64,000 bases of DNA from Anthoceros angustus (taxonomy: Eukaryota > Streptophyta > Anthocerotopsida > Anthocerotales > Anthocerotaceae). The translations under genes and the position numbers were made by a program. Shown in pieces: positions 1 through 11,266 of the stretch. Numbering within the stretch: the first letter of the stretch is position 1; every line of letters begins with the position of its first letter. The DNA is taken from positions 156,591-220,590 of the forward strand of contig VJWM01000253.1 in the NCBI GenBank assembly GCA_010909165.1. The letters are read 5' to 3'. The notes below the pieces were generated by a model. That model had not been told where the DNA came from. It ran no database searches and was given only the letters and a program-made list of their open reading frames with translations.

Positions 1-409
1 CACTGACAACCCTATGGTCCTGGTCCACTGCATGCCTGTTCCCCTCTCAGCACCGTCCACAAGGCCCCCTTGCCAAAACACGCTCCCCCGTTCCAAAGTT
101 ACTTTTCCCAGCGTACTTATCGCGACTTACTCCGGAGTGCAGTCCGGACTCACCCCGGCCTACTCTGGAGTGCAGTCCGTAGTCTCCCAGGCTACTCCGG
201 AGTGCGGTCCGGAGCCACCCTGGCCTTATTTCTCCCTTTCCGCCTTATTTCCCACTCCCCACTAACAAAAAACAAAAAACTAGCTCATTACCTTCCTAAG
301 GGGGAGAGCCCACAGTCCATAGCAGGTCCGTCAACCTCCCTGGCCCGTTTTGCGGCCAATTCCTTCTCCGCTCGTCTCCGCTTGGGGTCCGGTGGGGGTG
401 AAGGGGTCC
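1..409 (-). pseudogene. aORF copy 1, distal part (linker to coiled-coil region)
   Basis: GC-rich, proline-rich on the plus strand and charged on the minus strand. The stretch at about 340-409 (CCTTCTCCGCTCGTCTCCGC, then GGGGTCCGG) recurs at 52,600-52,680 on the same strand and at 23,480-23,540 in reverse complement, where it joins the domain and coiled-coil parts of the same ORF. It is therefore read as the far part of the minus-strand ORF whose near part lies at 2,464-3,390, the two being separated by the LTR at 415-2,458. It runs off the window edge. The repeated CTCCGGAGTGCAGTCCGG words at 130-215 are a local repeat in it. Confidence 0.45.
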
Positions 410-414
410 GGGAG

Positions 415-2458
415 TGTGGTGACCACATGGGTACTCAGACCCCCTCGAAAAGGAGTGTTTTTTTTGTTTTGTGTTTAAGTTGTGAGAATCGTGTGAGTTG
501 GAATGTGAAGTAGGTTAGGAAATAAGAAAAGTCTACTAGAGCCTAGTAGGAGGAAGAGAGTCTAGTCCCGATCCCGGATGTAACCTTGAGGGTTGGTCGT
601 CAATTTGACCGTTAACGCGTTGCTAGGGCTGTTGAACAGGACTGCTATGACAACAACCGACTGGAGCCTGCTATGGTAGCAACCAAGTCGGAGTTATTTT
701 CCGATAAATTCGGAAACCTATTTGGGCGAAATCACAGGAAATACCCGAACGGGAAGTAATGGGGAACATGGAGGTACTTGATCCATGCCTTGACGGCACC
801 GGATCCTACCTATGGGTTGGACTCTTATGGAGGAGACTTTCACCACCCATCCAGGATTCAAGAGCTCACCGAGGAGGAGTACTGTGCTATGTCATGAGCA
901 CAAGAGAGGGAGGAGTCCAGAGGAGGTGGAGATTTTGGGAGAGTTTGCCCAACCACCCAAGAGGGAGGAGAGCAAGAGGAGAGCATAATAGGAGGCCTAG
1001 GAGGCCTAGGAGAGATAATAGGGTAAGTGACCAAATAGTCAGAGGCCCATGTGCTATAGATAGATCAGAATCTTATCTTCTTAGTGGATGTAATTAAGAG
1101 ATAGGCCTCTAGGACTGTAGGCTAAGACCGATTGGTATTTTGGCAAGCCCAAGCTTTTTGTGGGTGATCTTGGGTATAAGAGGCAGCCCTCTTGATGAAA
1201 TGTAAGCAAAGGTCTGGTGTTTGGGGTGAGCACGGGGTTTGGGGGTACTGATCCAAAGGTCGTAAGTCTAGACACGCTTTGTCACAGGAGAAGCCAAGAA
1301 GACCACTGTTGCCTAGATCCGTGGGCCGATCCGCAAGGGTGGTGGAAAGCAAGGGAGGGAGCCTTGAGGTCTCCTTGAGGGAGTTTCCAAGGTCAAGAGG
1401 AAGGGGTTGTGAAGCCGGGAGGCTGTCCACTCTTCCTCATTCCTCTTCAGCCTAGTCTAGTACTCACCTTGTGTTTTGAGTTTCGTGTGGAGGTCGGGTG
1501 TTTGGGAGAAGAGAGGGCGGGAGGTGTGAGGAGAAGACAAGGCGGGAGCCTGTGTGTGGAGGAGAAGTCAAGGAAAGTCAAGTGAGTTGGAGGCCGTGGG
1601 CTTGTGTGTTTGGAAAATGAGAGGAAAGTGAACTGTGAGAGAAGTGGAGAATGGACATGGAGAGTTGCTGATTGGCTATTTGAGAGGCTGAAGAAGGAGC
1701 CGTGAGAGTCTGTGGATGGCTTTGTAAAGTTGGTGAAGAGAGAACCGAGCCGGAAGGTGAGATTGAATGGGGCAAAGTGAGGTGTGAGAACAAGGAGAGT
1801 TGAAGAGAGGCTGGGAGACTTGGAGAGTGGGGAGGATCATGAGAGGCACCTCAAGGGGCTGTGAGAGCCTGGAGAGGTCTGTATGGAGCTTGGAAGGTGA
1901 GCTGCGGAGGAGAGACAAGGAAGTCTCAAGAAGTGCCGCAAGAGAAAGGGGTAGTTTGTGTGAGCTGCAACCCTTTATGCCCGTGAGTTGTCCTAGGTTT
2001 AGGTTTAGAGATTAGGTTAGGGCCGCTTAGGTTGTCCATAAATAGTGTGTGAAAAGGTGACACGTGGCTAACTCGATTGGTGGATCTAACTTTGTGGATA
2101 GATAAGAGAGAGGGTGTCCAACCTTATCCACTTGGATCCCCAAGTGGGTCCCACCTTCTATTAATAGCCGACCTGATCCCAAGGTGGACCCCACTGCTAA
2201 AATAGAGGGTGGTTGCTAAGATAGCAACTGTCCGTCTGCTAAGGTAGCAACAGGTCGGCTAAGATAGCCATGTGTCCGAGTGTTGTTAGGATAGTAGCGT
2301 CTCAGAATCGCTAGATGTTTGGTGTGTCCGTGTTTGGTTGGATTGGCTATGTTGTCTTGACACGAAATCACCCCTTGGGTACGTAATCTCAAGTCTACAA
2401 CGATAAGAGGGTAAATGTGGCCTCTTTGTGACCACTTGGTTTAGAAAATCACCTGCTG
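415..2458 (+). mobile_element. LTR1 copy 1 (apparent solo LTR)
   Basis: About 2.0 kb, starting TGTGGTGACCACATGGG. The same sequence occurs in reverse complement at 23,232-22,891 and, after an interruption, 6,945-5,343. Both copies end with a conserved block (CTACAACGATAAGAGGGTAA at about 2,400, then GTGACC). The flanking 5-mers, GGGAG (410-414) and TGGAG (2,459-2,463), match at 4 of 5 positions, as expected for an old 5-bp target duplication. No primer site or pol follows, so it is taken as a solo LTR inserted in the minus-strand aORF. Outer ends were set by comparing the copies and may be off by a few bases. Confidence 0.6.
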
Positions 2459-2463
2459 TGGAG

Positions 2464-3390
2464 CTTGGCTCTGGGCTTCTTCCCTCCCTATGAGGAGAGG
2501 ACCGCCCGGGTAGGCTACCGCTAGTGGCCCCTCACTGGCAACAAGGCCTCGCCGCTCTTCACGGCCTCCTCCGCCTGCTCACGCATCACCGGCCAGGGTA
2601 AGCACTGGGCCATCAATGTGGACAGGGAGTTGGGCGCTTGTTCTCTTTCGCTTGCCTGCCCCACTGTCGATCGGGCTGGTCGAGTCCCCGAGCACTGGCC
2701 ACCGGGTGCCATACTGGCACCAACTCCATTCCCATCGAGCTTTGCCATCGGGACTGGCCTGCTGAGGGTCCGGAGGAGGGAAGCAGAATTTCTTCCCATA
2801 CTCCTTGGTGAGGGGGTCCGCTCGCATTTAATGGCATCTAGGATGCTCTCCCAGTCCTCTTCCTCCTGGGCACATCGTGCTTGGCCAAGGCTGGCCCTAG
2901 TCTCGCGCTTCTCCCACTCCCTCCCAGAGGGGTGGCCAGCCTCGGAGGCCTGCCCTCCTCTCCCTCCCTTCAAGAGATTGAGGTGTCCCTGCACACGCGA
3001 AAGAGGATAGTGCGAAGGAGGAGCCGCCGTGCAGCCTCCTCGCCTCCCGAGCTATCCGGCGAGGATAATTGGCCCTGGCTACCCCTTGCCCTCCTGGAGG
3101 CGGAAGACCAGCAGGTTATCTCCTAGGTGGTCCACCTTGGGAGCATGCCCAGTGCACGATGATCTCGCAACGCCCTCACCCCGGGTCCACAAGAGGTCCC
3201 ACATCAACCAGCCCATTGGAGGATCTCTGCCCGGCTTCCGGGCGGCCACCTTGGCCACTTCCACCTTTTCCTTCACCTTTCAGGGGCCCGTACCACGCAC
3301 CCAACTTCTTCACCGGGCGATTGTAAACCCCAAAGGACCTCCACCGTCCATCTCCTCGGGTCCTTGGGAAAAGTTTCATATATACTCATG
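2464..3390 (-). pseudogene. aORF copy 1, proximal part (plant-transposon-type domain)
   Basis: The minus strand encodes, with frameshifts, a protein whose middle reads GWLM.DLL, then KVDHLGDNLLVF (about 3,276-3,090). The same domain lies on the plus strand at 4,776-5,000 and on the minus strand at 53,060-52,900. It resembles the 'putative plant transposon protein' domain found in extra ORFs of Ty3/gypsy Tat-type elements, recalled here as PF20167 and not searched. Downstream is a charged, Ala/Glu-rich segment (2,994-2,521). A start is possible at 3,379 (MKLFPRTRGDGRW). The ORF is cut by LTR1 at its 3' side and abuts a copia fragment at its 5' side. Function unknown. Confidence 0.5.
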
Positions 3391-3551
3391 TTTTCATTCC
3401 GGTCTAAGAATTGATTACATGTTGAGTGTCTGCCGGGTTCTGTGTCTGCAATGAGGTGCTATGCAAACAAAAGCTTGGGTGTATATGGTTGATGCCTCTT
3501 GGATGTAGAGTGTGTGACTGGGTTCAAATGGCGGTCTTGGTACCTCACTCA

Positions 3552-4070
3552 TTACTCCCGCCTCACCTCCCAGTAATCCATCCTTGTACTTGATGTGGGA
3601 TCAGATGGACTCCTGAAGTTTGCGAGGCCTAAGGTAGAGGTGAGTGTTTCGTGCCTGGCTTTGCCTAGCGACTTAGTGAGGAGGTCATCAAGATTGACTG
3701 TAGGAACATGGTGTGGGAGCGAATGTGCTCTAGTCGCGTCGCCTGTGACAAAGTGATAAGCAACTTCTATATGCTTTGTCCTAGCATGGAATCTATCACC
3801 CTTGGTTAAGGCAATGGCTAGAGTGCTATCACAATGCAGGACAGTAGGATTTGCTTGTGGGTAGCCAAGGTCTTCAAGGATTTGCCTGCAGTGTACGATT
3901 TCTTTTCCAGCCTTGGATAAGGCTCCATATTCACTTTCGGCGCTTGATGTGGAAATCGTGGCAAGCTTCTTGCTTGACCATAATACGGCTGATCCTCCCA
4001 AGGTGAAGACATAGGCCGCAACGCTTCGACGAGAGTATCGGCCTGGATGCCCCCGCACTGCATCAGCCAC
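3552..4070 (-). pseudogene. copia RNase H domain
   Basis: A 172-codon open stretch ending at a stop at 3,552. Hallmarks of copia RNase H are present in order: a GGSAVLWSSKK-type strand, STSSAESEYGALSKAGKEI with the conserved SxAExEY, LHCDSTLAIAL with the catalytic aspartate, and a HARTKHIEVAYHFV-type tail followed by DLLTKSLG. It follows the RT in the correct order but in a shifted frame. The tail (DYWEVRRE, then stop) is element-specific. RNase H would degrade the RNA strand of the cDNA hybrid. Confidence 0.85.
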
Positions 4071-4088
4071 TCAAAGTTAAGCACTCCA

Positions 4089-4745
4089 TTACTTGACCTC
4101 TTGTAGGTGATTCCAAGATAAGTCGTACCCTTCAGATAACGGTAGATTCGCTTCACACACATCCAAAGCAGCTCGCCTGTGATTAGACATGAACTGTGCT
4201 ACACTAGATGCAGCATGGGAAATGTCAGAGCGTGGTCCAAATTGGAAGATAGATGATAATGATCTAAGATAAGGCACCTTGGCCATGTCCTCCTTTTCTA
4301 CTTCTGGGCCAGGGGCAATCCAAGGTGAGCTTGACCGCCAGAAGCGTGTTGGACCAGGCCGAGCATCTGAGAGCTTGAACTTATCTAAAATTTCAAGAAC
4401 GTACTTCGACTGGAGCAGAGACAGTGTGCCTGCCTCTCTGTCTCGACGGATTTGTACTCCGAGACAGTACTCCAAGGGTCCTAAGTCCCTCATCTTAAAC
4501 CTGGCAGCGAGCATTTCCTTCACATCAACAAGCATCTTCTTTGGATCATTTGTGAACAGAATGCAATCGTCTACATATAAGGCCAGTGCCAAGAACTTGT
4601 CTCCCCTTCGCAGCAAGTATAAGTTCTGGTCTGCTAAGGTCTGGACAAAGCCGAATTGGATGAGGTGACCGTCAATCAGCACATAAAATTCATCTGGTGC
4701 TTGCCTCATTTGGAAACCATTGCTTTGCTTAAACGGGGCGGACAT
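4089..4745 (-). pseudogene. copia reverse transcriptase, C-terminal part
   Basis: A 218-codon open stretch. The catalytic YVDD motif is intact in LALYVDDCILFTN (codons at 4,577-4,566). It is followed by the family-typical KMRDLGPLEYCLGVQIRRD and SLLQSKYVLEILDKF. The polymerase fingers and the first catalytic aspartate region are missing, so this is about half of a normal copia RT. Near 4,400-4,350 the frame shifts relative to the family, and the end reads as nonsense before RNase H resumes in another frame. Copia RT makes cDNA from element RNA in virus-like particles; this fragment cannot do so alone. Confidence 0.85.
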
Positions 4746-4767
4746 AGATTCATTTCTGCGTTAGCCT

Positions 4768-5337
4768 CGTGAAAGTATGGAAGCCGCCAAGGTGGCGCTT
4801 TTGAGGCCGGGGATGCAGCGGTCCTCGAATGGGTGGCTGATGTCGGACCTATTGGACCAACGGGTGAGAGCGGTGGCGAAAGTCATCGTGCATTGGAACA
4901 TGCTCACCAAGGTGGACCACCTTGGTGACAATTTGCTGGTGTTCCTCCACGCCCTGCAGCGGGGGAAAAGAGCGGATTGGGGAAGGATCATCTTCGCCCG
5001 GATCAACCAGAGGCATCAGAAGGCGCAATGGAAGTCACCTCGCCGCTGTTGTCGCCATTGTCCACGTGGGAACACCTCAACCTCAAGGAAGGGAGAAGAA
5101 GAGCGAGCGCCAGAAATGGCTGGTAACCCCGCTTGACTCGGAGCAAGAGGCGAGGGCCCAAACCGTAAGGATGTACCCAGCCTCAAGCCACCTGTGGGAG
5201 GAGAGGACCTGAAGGTATTCCTGACTCCATACCTGGAGGGACTTCCGCCTGGAAGTATGGGAAGAAATTCCCGCCTCCTCTAGTCCCTCACTAAACACCC
5301 GCACGGGAGGCAACTACGACAAGGAGAGAGCTGGTGG
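4768..5337 (+). pseudogene. aORF copy 2, proximal part (plant-transposon-type domain)
   Basis: Starts at or upstream of ATG 4,777 (MEAAKVALLRPG). It reads through NGWLMSDLLDQRVRAVAKVI, then KVDHLGDNLLVFLHALQRG and ADWGRIIFARI, a continuous run matching the short plant-transposon domain of Tat-type extra ORFs. It mirrors copy 1 (2,464-3,390), pointing the other way from the copia fragment. Its 5' end is cut at about 4,768, so the N-terminal segment seen at 3,390-3,290 and 53,351-53,070 is missing. It breaks at 5,337 where LTR1 copy 2 begins, and the remainder resumes at 23,238. Molecular function unknown. Confidence 0.55.
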
Positions 5338-5342
5338 TCGCG

Positions 5343-6945
5343 TGTGGAGTGCTTTTCAACTATGGGTCACAAAGAGGCCACATTTACCCTCTTTATCGTT
5401 GTAGACTTGAGATTCGTACTAAGGGAGTGATTTCGTGTCAAGACAACCAAAACATAGCCAATCCAACCAAACACGACACACCAAACATCTAGCGCACACT
5501 GTGCTACTACCTAACAACACTCGGACTGTGCTATCTTAGCCACGCGACCTCGATACCAGAACGGATGTAATCTTGCTAACTTAGCAACCCTCTATTTCTA
5601 GCAGAGGGGGTCCACCTTGGGATCAGTCGCTATTAATAGAAGGGACCCACCGGGGATCCAAGTGGATAAGGCTGACTCTCTCTCTCTCTCTCTACTCATC
5701 CACAAAGTTAGATCCACCAATCGATTACCGCCTCATAACCCCCTCCTCTCACTCTTGCAAGACTTCTTCGACTTCCTTGCTCCTCCCGCCTTCCAGCTCA
5801 CCTTCCAACCCCATACCAACCTCTGTCCTCACACTCTCCAAGTTCCCCAAAGAACTCTCTTCAACTCCTTGTTCTCACTCACCGCCCCATCCCCCACTCT
5901 CCACTCCCGCCCCATAAGGTTTCTCATCCACCCTTACACTTCACCAACTCTCAAAATACTTGTTCATCTCCCGCAATCATTCCGTCTCATCCACGGATCT
6001 TCAACCTCCACGCCTCTTCTTCAAGAACACAAACATCACTTACAGCATTCTCCAGCCTTCTTACTCCTCTCAAACAGCCAATCAAGAACTCTCCATGTCC
6101 AAAGATTCTCCACTTCTCTCATGCTCACTTTTCCCTCATTTTCCAAACACACAAGCCCACTGTGCCCCAACTCACTCTCCCTTCCTCCTTCCACACACAG
6201 GCTCCGCCTTTGTCTTCTCTCGACCTTCGACACTGAAAACTTAAACACAAGGTGAGTACTAGACAAACCGCAGAGAATGAGTAAAGGAGGGACAGCTCCC
6301 GCTCCCGACTTCCTCTTGACCTTGAGGACTCCCTCCAAGGAGATCACAAGGCTCCCTTCCCTTGCTTTCCACCACTTGGATCCGCCACATGATCCGGGCA
6401 ACTTGGTAGTCTTCTCCCCTCGAGTGAGGAACAAAGGTTTAGGCTTACAAAGACCGGATCCGAACCTCCCAAACCCCGTGCACCCCAAACACCGAGACTT
6501 AGGCCAACATTGCTTACATTTCATCAAGAGGGCTCCTTATACCCAAGATCACAAAGTTTTGGTCGCTGCCAAAAATACCAATCCTTAGCCTACCAATCCT
6601 AGAGGCCTATCTATTATCGCCCACTATGAGAGAGGATAAGATTTATATAACACATGGGCCTTTAGCTATTTCAGGCCACTTACCCCTATTACCTCCCGGG
6701 CCTCCTAGGCCGCCTAGCCCCATGTTCTCCTCTTGCTCTCCTCCCTCTGGTTGGGCAATCTCTCCCATAAAATCTCCACCTCCTCGAGCTGGACTCCTCT
6801 CTCTGTGCTCAGCAGTCCTGCACTCCTATGAGCTCTTGAATCGGATGGGTCGGCCGAGAGTTTCCTCCTTAAGAATCCAACCCATAGGTAGGATCCAGTC
6901 TGCCAAGGCATGGATCAAGTACCTCCATGTCCCCCCGTGCCCACA
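5343..6945 (-). mobile_element. LTR1 copy 2, 3' three-quarters
   Basis: Reverse complement of LTR1 copy 1. For example, TGCTTACATTTCATCAAGAG at 6,511-6,530 pairs with 1,189-1,208, and TGATTTCGTGTCAAGACA at 5,428-5,445 pairs with 2,353-2,370. The LTR 3' end is taken as the complement of TGTGGAGTGC at 5,343. Pairing stops near 6,945 and resumes at 22,891, so this LTR carries about 2.7 kb of extra DNA plus the 13.2-kb gypsy element. A (CT)n tract lies at 5,674-5,692. Plus-strand ORFs here (for example 5,617-6,255) lie within LTR and have no family signal. Confidence 0.6.
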
Positions 6946-7510
6946 ACAACATAAACTTTCGGAGACAATCTTCCACCCAAGGAGAATCCAGCACATGGTT
7001 ATCTTGATAAGCATCCTCAATCTAATGCACCATTGGGAAGTTAGACTTTAGGCGGCGCCTCGGCCTGCTTTGTCCTCCTCCCGGTCTGCCCCTTCTTCCT
7101 TGTCCTGTCTGAGCCCGTGTCCCTTAGCAACCGAGTTGTTGCTTAGCATGCTTGCGGTTGCTTGCTTAGCAACCTCCTCTGCTGCTAACTCAAGAATGAT
7201 TCTTCCATGGAGGCTCCGATCTTCCACTTGGCTCTCCTTGCAATCCCGGCCCTCTTGGCCTCTTTCCAACCTTTCCTTGCCTCGTCCCTCTCCTTCTTGT
7301 AGCGCCAACAGGGCATCCGGGTTTCGCCTCGAACATGATCCGAGATGACATTCTCGCAGCCTCCCTATGGTGCTTTGGCGTCCGAGAGCGAACCATGAGG
7401 GTTTCCCGATCCTTGGTCGCAACTCTTCCTGACCTTCCTTAATTCCGCCCATGCTACCTAGGCGCCCCTCCAAGACCTCCTTCCCCGCTCATCTCGAGCC
7501 CTTTAGCCCC
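6946..7510. other. Unassigned insert in LTR1 copy 2, left part
   Basis: Absent from LTR1 copy 1. With the gypsy element (7,511-20,729) removed it joins 20,730-22,890. It contains TTAGCAACC-type words (7,110-7,175) like those in LTR1, and a Glu/Arg-rich minus-strand ORF (7,473-7,048) with the composition of the aORF coiled coils. Too short and degraded to name. Confidence 0.35.
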
Positions 7511-7515
7511 TGCTC
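7511..7515. repeat. Target-site duplication of the gypsy element (left)
   Basis: TGCTC, identical to 20,725-20,729 immediately outside the other LTR. Ty3/gypsy integration makes 5-bp duplications. Confidence 0.75.
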
Positions 7516-7739
7516 CAGAGACCGATCTGGACTTGAAACCTGGGACGTGCCCGAAGTGTTTTTTTTTTTGTTTTTTGGGATCCGTGGTGTGAAAATAAGT
7601 CGGGTTGGTAGTAGGCGAGGTATTTATAGAAGAAATGCCCTTGGCCTATGGATTCTTTTCTTGTTTTGATTTTTAAGTTAGAAAATAAATGGTCCGGAAT
7701 TTGGTGTTCCTTGGCCCATGGACTGGAATGTTCCCTAAA

Positions 7740-7757
7740 AAGTCTATATATGTGAGA
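7740..7757 (+). promoter_or_regulatory. Candidate LTR TATA box
   Basis: AAGTCTATATATGTGAG is preserved in both LTRs (here and about 17,260-17,280) although the surrounding sequence has many indels. If it is the core promoter, U3 is only about 0.23 kb, and most of the LTR, including its ORF-like part, would be transcribed leader (R-U5). Position and motif only; no transcript evidence. Confidence 0.35.
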
Positions 7758-8139
7758 TAGGGGTTGGAATAATTAGAGTGTGATAGGTCTATAAGTTGGG
7801 GTTGACAGCCAGAGTGAATGAGTGTGGGGGTTGTGGATTGGGGAAAGCAGAGTTTAACAGAGTAGGGGAACCCGGGAAACTTAACCCTAGGAATGATGTA
7901 ATCCCGCTCAAACAACGGAGCGCAACGGCGGGCCGGACGGAGCGAGCAGCGGAGCGCGACGACGGCGCCGGTCGAGGAGCGGTCCGGGGCACCGTGATCG
8001 CAGGAGGGCGAGGCGCAACGACGGGAGCTCAACCCCGCTGCCGATATCGCGAGGCGCGACGCAGAGGAGGAAGGCGGCGCCGCGCCCGGGCCGAGGAGGT
8101 AGGAACTCGAGACCGACCCCCGTGAAATTCGCAGCGAGG

Positions 8140-10050
8140 TGGCGCGGTGGCGCGAGACCGTGAAGACCGTGAGAGGGATGGCGCCAAGGTCACCACCGAA
8201 ATTGTGCTTGCCCAATGGCCGAACATGGATCATTGGAAAGTTCGAGGGGAGCTGAAGGAGCCGGGTTTCATGGAAGAGCGGTGGAATTACATGAACTGGA
8301 CTGCAGGAGCGCGCACACGGACAAATACCAAAGGGGATTTAGAGCGAAGCAGGATTGGGACCGGAGGTTAGAAGGGTGGGGCGGGCAAGGAGGAGGCGGG
8401 CGGTTGGTGATGGAGCCGCCCGAAAAGAAGCACGGCAATAGCAGCACCGCCCGTTAAAGCGGCGACTCGAACCCAACGGGCCGGATTGGGACGGGCAATG
8501 CAGCTTGATGGGTCCGCGCTTCTATGTTTCGCAGCAAGCGGATTATTTGTCCGACCACTGCGCCGCCTTCATGAAGTGGTCAAGGGGCGAAGATCGAAGC
8601 AATTCTCTTGTTGTGTGAAGAGAGGTTGAACTTGATTTCCTCTCGCCTCTCTAATCTCACCATTTCGTCCATCTTTATGTTTACGCTAACCCGCTGAGGT
8701 GGAGATTGTAGCCTCCTCCACATGTGGAAGCCGCTTAGGGAGGTGAATGGAAGGCGGAGGAGCCCAAGGAGGAAAAATCGGATAGCCGGGAGTCGGTCAG
8801 GGCCTGGAGGAGGAGAAGGAAATTCCCACCAAAGAAAAGGAGGAAGACCGGGGTGAAAGGCGGGCATCAAAAAAAGGTGAAGGCGGATGCGCGCGGCCAC
8901 TGTCGAAAACGCCAAGGCTAGTAAAATGAAAGCCAAACGGCAGCTTGGAGGTGGCAAGAGGAGGCGCGATCCGAGGACAATTTTCGACCGGATGCGATGA
9001 ATCAACCTGAGGGTTTAGGGTGACCTCGGGACCCTCCTCAAAGATGGGAAGAGATTTTCAAGGGACTCCACCGCAACAGAGGTGGATGCAACCGAATTGG
9101 TGAGGGTGCGCACTCCGGGAGGAAAGTTCTCGACAGAGGGATGGCGTCGCGGGCCGCCACAACAAGTGGACTTGGAGTGACCACGCCGATGATCCGCCCA
9201 AGGGATTTGTTGGATCTGCTTTAGCTCACCGCCTGGGCAGCGACGGAGGAAGTGGTGAAGGCGTTTGTTTAAGAGGAGGCGCAAGCAATCGGAGGAAGAC
9301 AAGCGGAACCTAGAGGAAATAAGGGCCAAGATTCAAGAAGATTTGTGGCAGGCCTGTGAGAAGTTGCAAGCCATGACGAGCTGCAGGAAGCACTCATGGC
9401 TCAAATTAAGGATGCCCACGAGACGAACCAGGAGATGCGGGAGTTGTTGCAGCCCAGGCGTGAAGCGGCCTCGGGAAAAGGCCCATAAGTGAGCGATATA
9501 AGCGGAGCGGATGAGGCACGTGGCCGGGCCGTAAAAGACAAAGGGAAGGGAAGCGGGTAGCAGGACCACGATCGAGTAGCGGAAGGCCTACCGAGCGGAA
9601 GGAAGCGAACCGAGGTAGCCGAAACCTCACCTGTCGAACGAACGACGGCCGTGGAGTCCACTACTCAGAAACGAAACCGCCACCGACATTGGCGCAACCA
9701 ACCCGGAAGCAGGGCGGGCGAGGTGCGACGTGGCGCCGAGGACATAGGCCGTGCAACTGTGTAGCCTACGGGAGGAGGGGTAAGCACCTCACCGCAGCAG
9801 GGGTCCTATTATTACGGCACATGGATGAGGAAACTTATGTGCCTCGGTCTATATGTGAATGGAGAACGCGTGCTTAACCTCACCGCCCATGTGCGTGTGG
9901 AAATAGGAGGGACTGGCCTACCATCGCAAGTGAGGACCCGGTGCATACTTCTACCACCGCGCTGTGGGGTTGGCTCCTATTATGCGGAGGCGACTTTGGA
10001 GGAGTTGAGCGAGGAGGAGGTCCAGCTTGGGTCGAGGAACCAATAATCCT
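8140..10050 (+). pseudogene. ORF-like coiled-coil segment inside the 5' LTR
   Basis: GC-rich and protein-like on the plus strand in shifting frames. It holds a basic/acidic N-terminal part (about 8,150-8,450), a Lys/Glu-rich helical stretch around 9,265-9,480 (EEDKRNLEEIRAKIQEDL, then QEALMAQIKDAHE in the next frame), and a tail with LYVNGERVLNLTAHVRVEIGG (9,840-9,905) and AEATLEELSEEEV. The same segments occur at 17,640-19,620. LTRs are normally non-coding, so this could be an element ORF that became part of the LTR, or an insertion in an ancestral LTR. No family recognised. Confidence 0.4.
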
Positions 10051-11266
10051 CGAATAGGCGGCCGGAAGATGGAAGCCCAGGCGGTGGTACACCTCAAATT
10101 CGACGCCCAGCAGCGATGTGAGGTGGAAGTAGTGGGAGAACCCGTCCGACCAGTGGCGTGAGAGCTCGGCGGCAGCAATGGAGGACGAGGCCGACGGCCA
10201 AGTCGAGGTAGGGCGCAGATAGCGAGGGGTGAGGTGGTAGCAACCTAAAGATAATTTGGTTAGGATGTCATCGACCTAGGATCGCCCGAAGTGTGGCCCT
10301 TCTGATAGCCATCTTAGGACCTAAAATCCGGGTGGTGCCCACCGATGTATAAGAGGCGAATTAGGTCCCTCACGATAACTCGTTGAGATCCCCACGCCTG
10401 TGGCTGGTTGGAGACGTCCGAGATGAGGTGGTGTGCGCGAGACGCCCTAGGGTGGTCGAGAGCTTGCTCCGCAGGGAGGAGGGGTGATAAAGCAATCTTG
10501 CCGACAAAGGAGGAGGAAACCAAGGGATTGGCGCGGGCGGTCCGGAGCTTGCTCAACGCCGGACGCCCGGGGTTCTTCTTTCCTTCACACTTGTCCCCGC
10601 TAGTTGTGTTCAAAGAGAGGTGAGTGGATGGTTGGAAGCTCGAATTGAGGGAGAGAGAGAGAGGAGAAGATTGGGTGAAGGAGTGACTAAACATCAGACG
10701 ATGCGAGGTGTGAGAGGAGTTGAGAAGGGAACTAATTGAGGCTAGCGGAGATTTGTGTGAATCCAAAAGAAACCAAACCGGGTCCGGTGGAAGCGCAAAA
10801 ACAACGCCCTTGTAAAATTGTGAGTGTGGCGCCTTTGTGTGTGTGGAGTGAGGAGGTGGAATTTAGGTCCCTAGGAATGTGTGTGTTGAAGTGGAGTGCA
10901 GAATAAAGCCGATCCGCGCTGACGCCCGTGGTGGGATCCGCGGCGCCGCGGCGCCGAAATAAGTCGCTAGGGTTTGGTGTGGGACCCACCTCGGTGGAAG
11001 CACCCAGTGGTGAGAGCCACCGCTCGTGGAATAAGACGGTCGTGGAATAAGAGCCGTGGTAGCTAGACAAGTCGGGGGTAGTAGTGGTTGAGTAGATAGG
11101 TAAGAGGAGTAATAGCAAGTAAGTCTTGACTTAGGTGAAGGTCGAGATAGAAGTTAGCGCCTTGGCACAAACCATTCCCTTGGGAGCGAATCCTAAGCCT
11201 ACAACGACATTGAGGGTGAATGTGGACCTCACGGTGTCCCCGGACACGAATCCACACTCCACATTT

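Larger units (their letters stand above)
3391..4767 (-). mobile_element. Ty1/copia retrotransposon fragment (RT C-terminal half, RNase H, 3' end)
   Basis: A 5'-truncated copia element. It begins inside reverse transcriptase, runs through RNase H to a stop at 3,552, and is followed by about 160 bp of possible 3' LTR containing GTATATATGAAAC (3,372-3,390 region). It sits between the starts of two divergent aORF copies. Its two reading segments (4,745-4,089 and 4,070-3,552) are far less broken than neighbouring elements, so it is a younger arrival or has been spared indels. No integrase, protease or gag is attached. Confidence 0.8.
7516..11263 (+). repeat. 5' LTR of the gypsy element (3.75 kb)
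   Basis: Colinear with 17,047-20,724 over its whole length. The start was placed by the TGCTC duplication and by alignment with the TG start of the 3' LTR (CGATCT at 7,523 and 17,053). The end was placed at CACTCCACA before the primer site. It contains a TATA-like TCTATATATGTG (7,742-7,753, also at 17,264), an ORF-like segment (8,140-10,050) and a conserved 3' block (CCTACAACGACATTGAGGGT, about 11,199) shared with LTR1 and the fragment at 25.1 kb. Confidence 0.85.

Noticed and set aside
415-7515. A single perfect hairpin or palindrome around 4 kb
   Set aside because: The arms pair (LTR1 and aORF copies inverted), but the LTR1 insertion points in the two aORF copies differ by about 250 bp and the flanking 5-mers differ. 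Two separate insertions explain it better than one inverted duplication.
7516-11263. A shorter ~0.9-kb LTR (10,385-11,263) with the rest as flanking tandem copy
   Set aside because: The reversed fragment at 25.1 kb suggested it. However, the purine tract lies at 17,032-17,046 and the TGCTC duplication at 7,511-7,515, which place the LTR start at the beginning of the 3.7-kb repeat.
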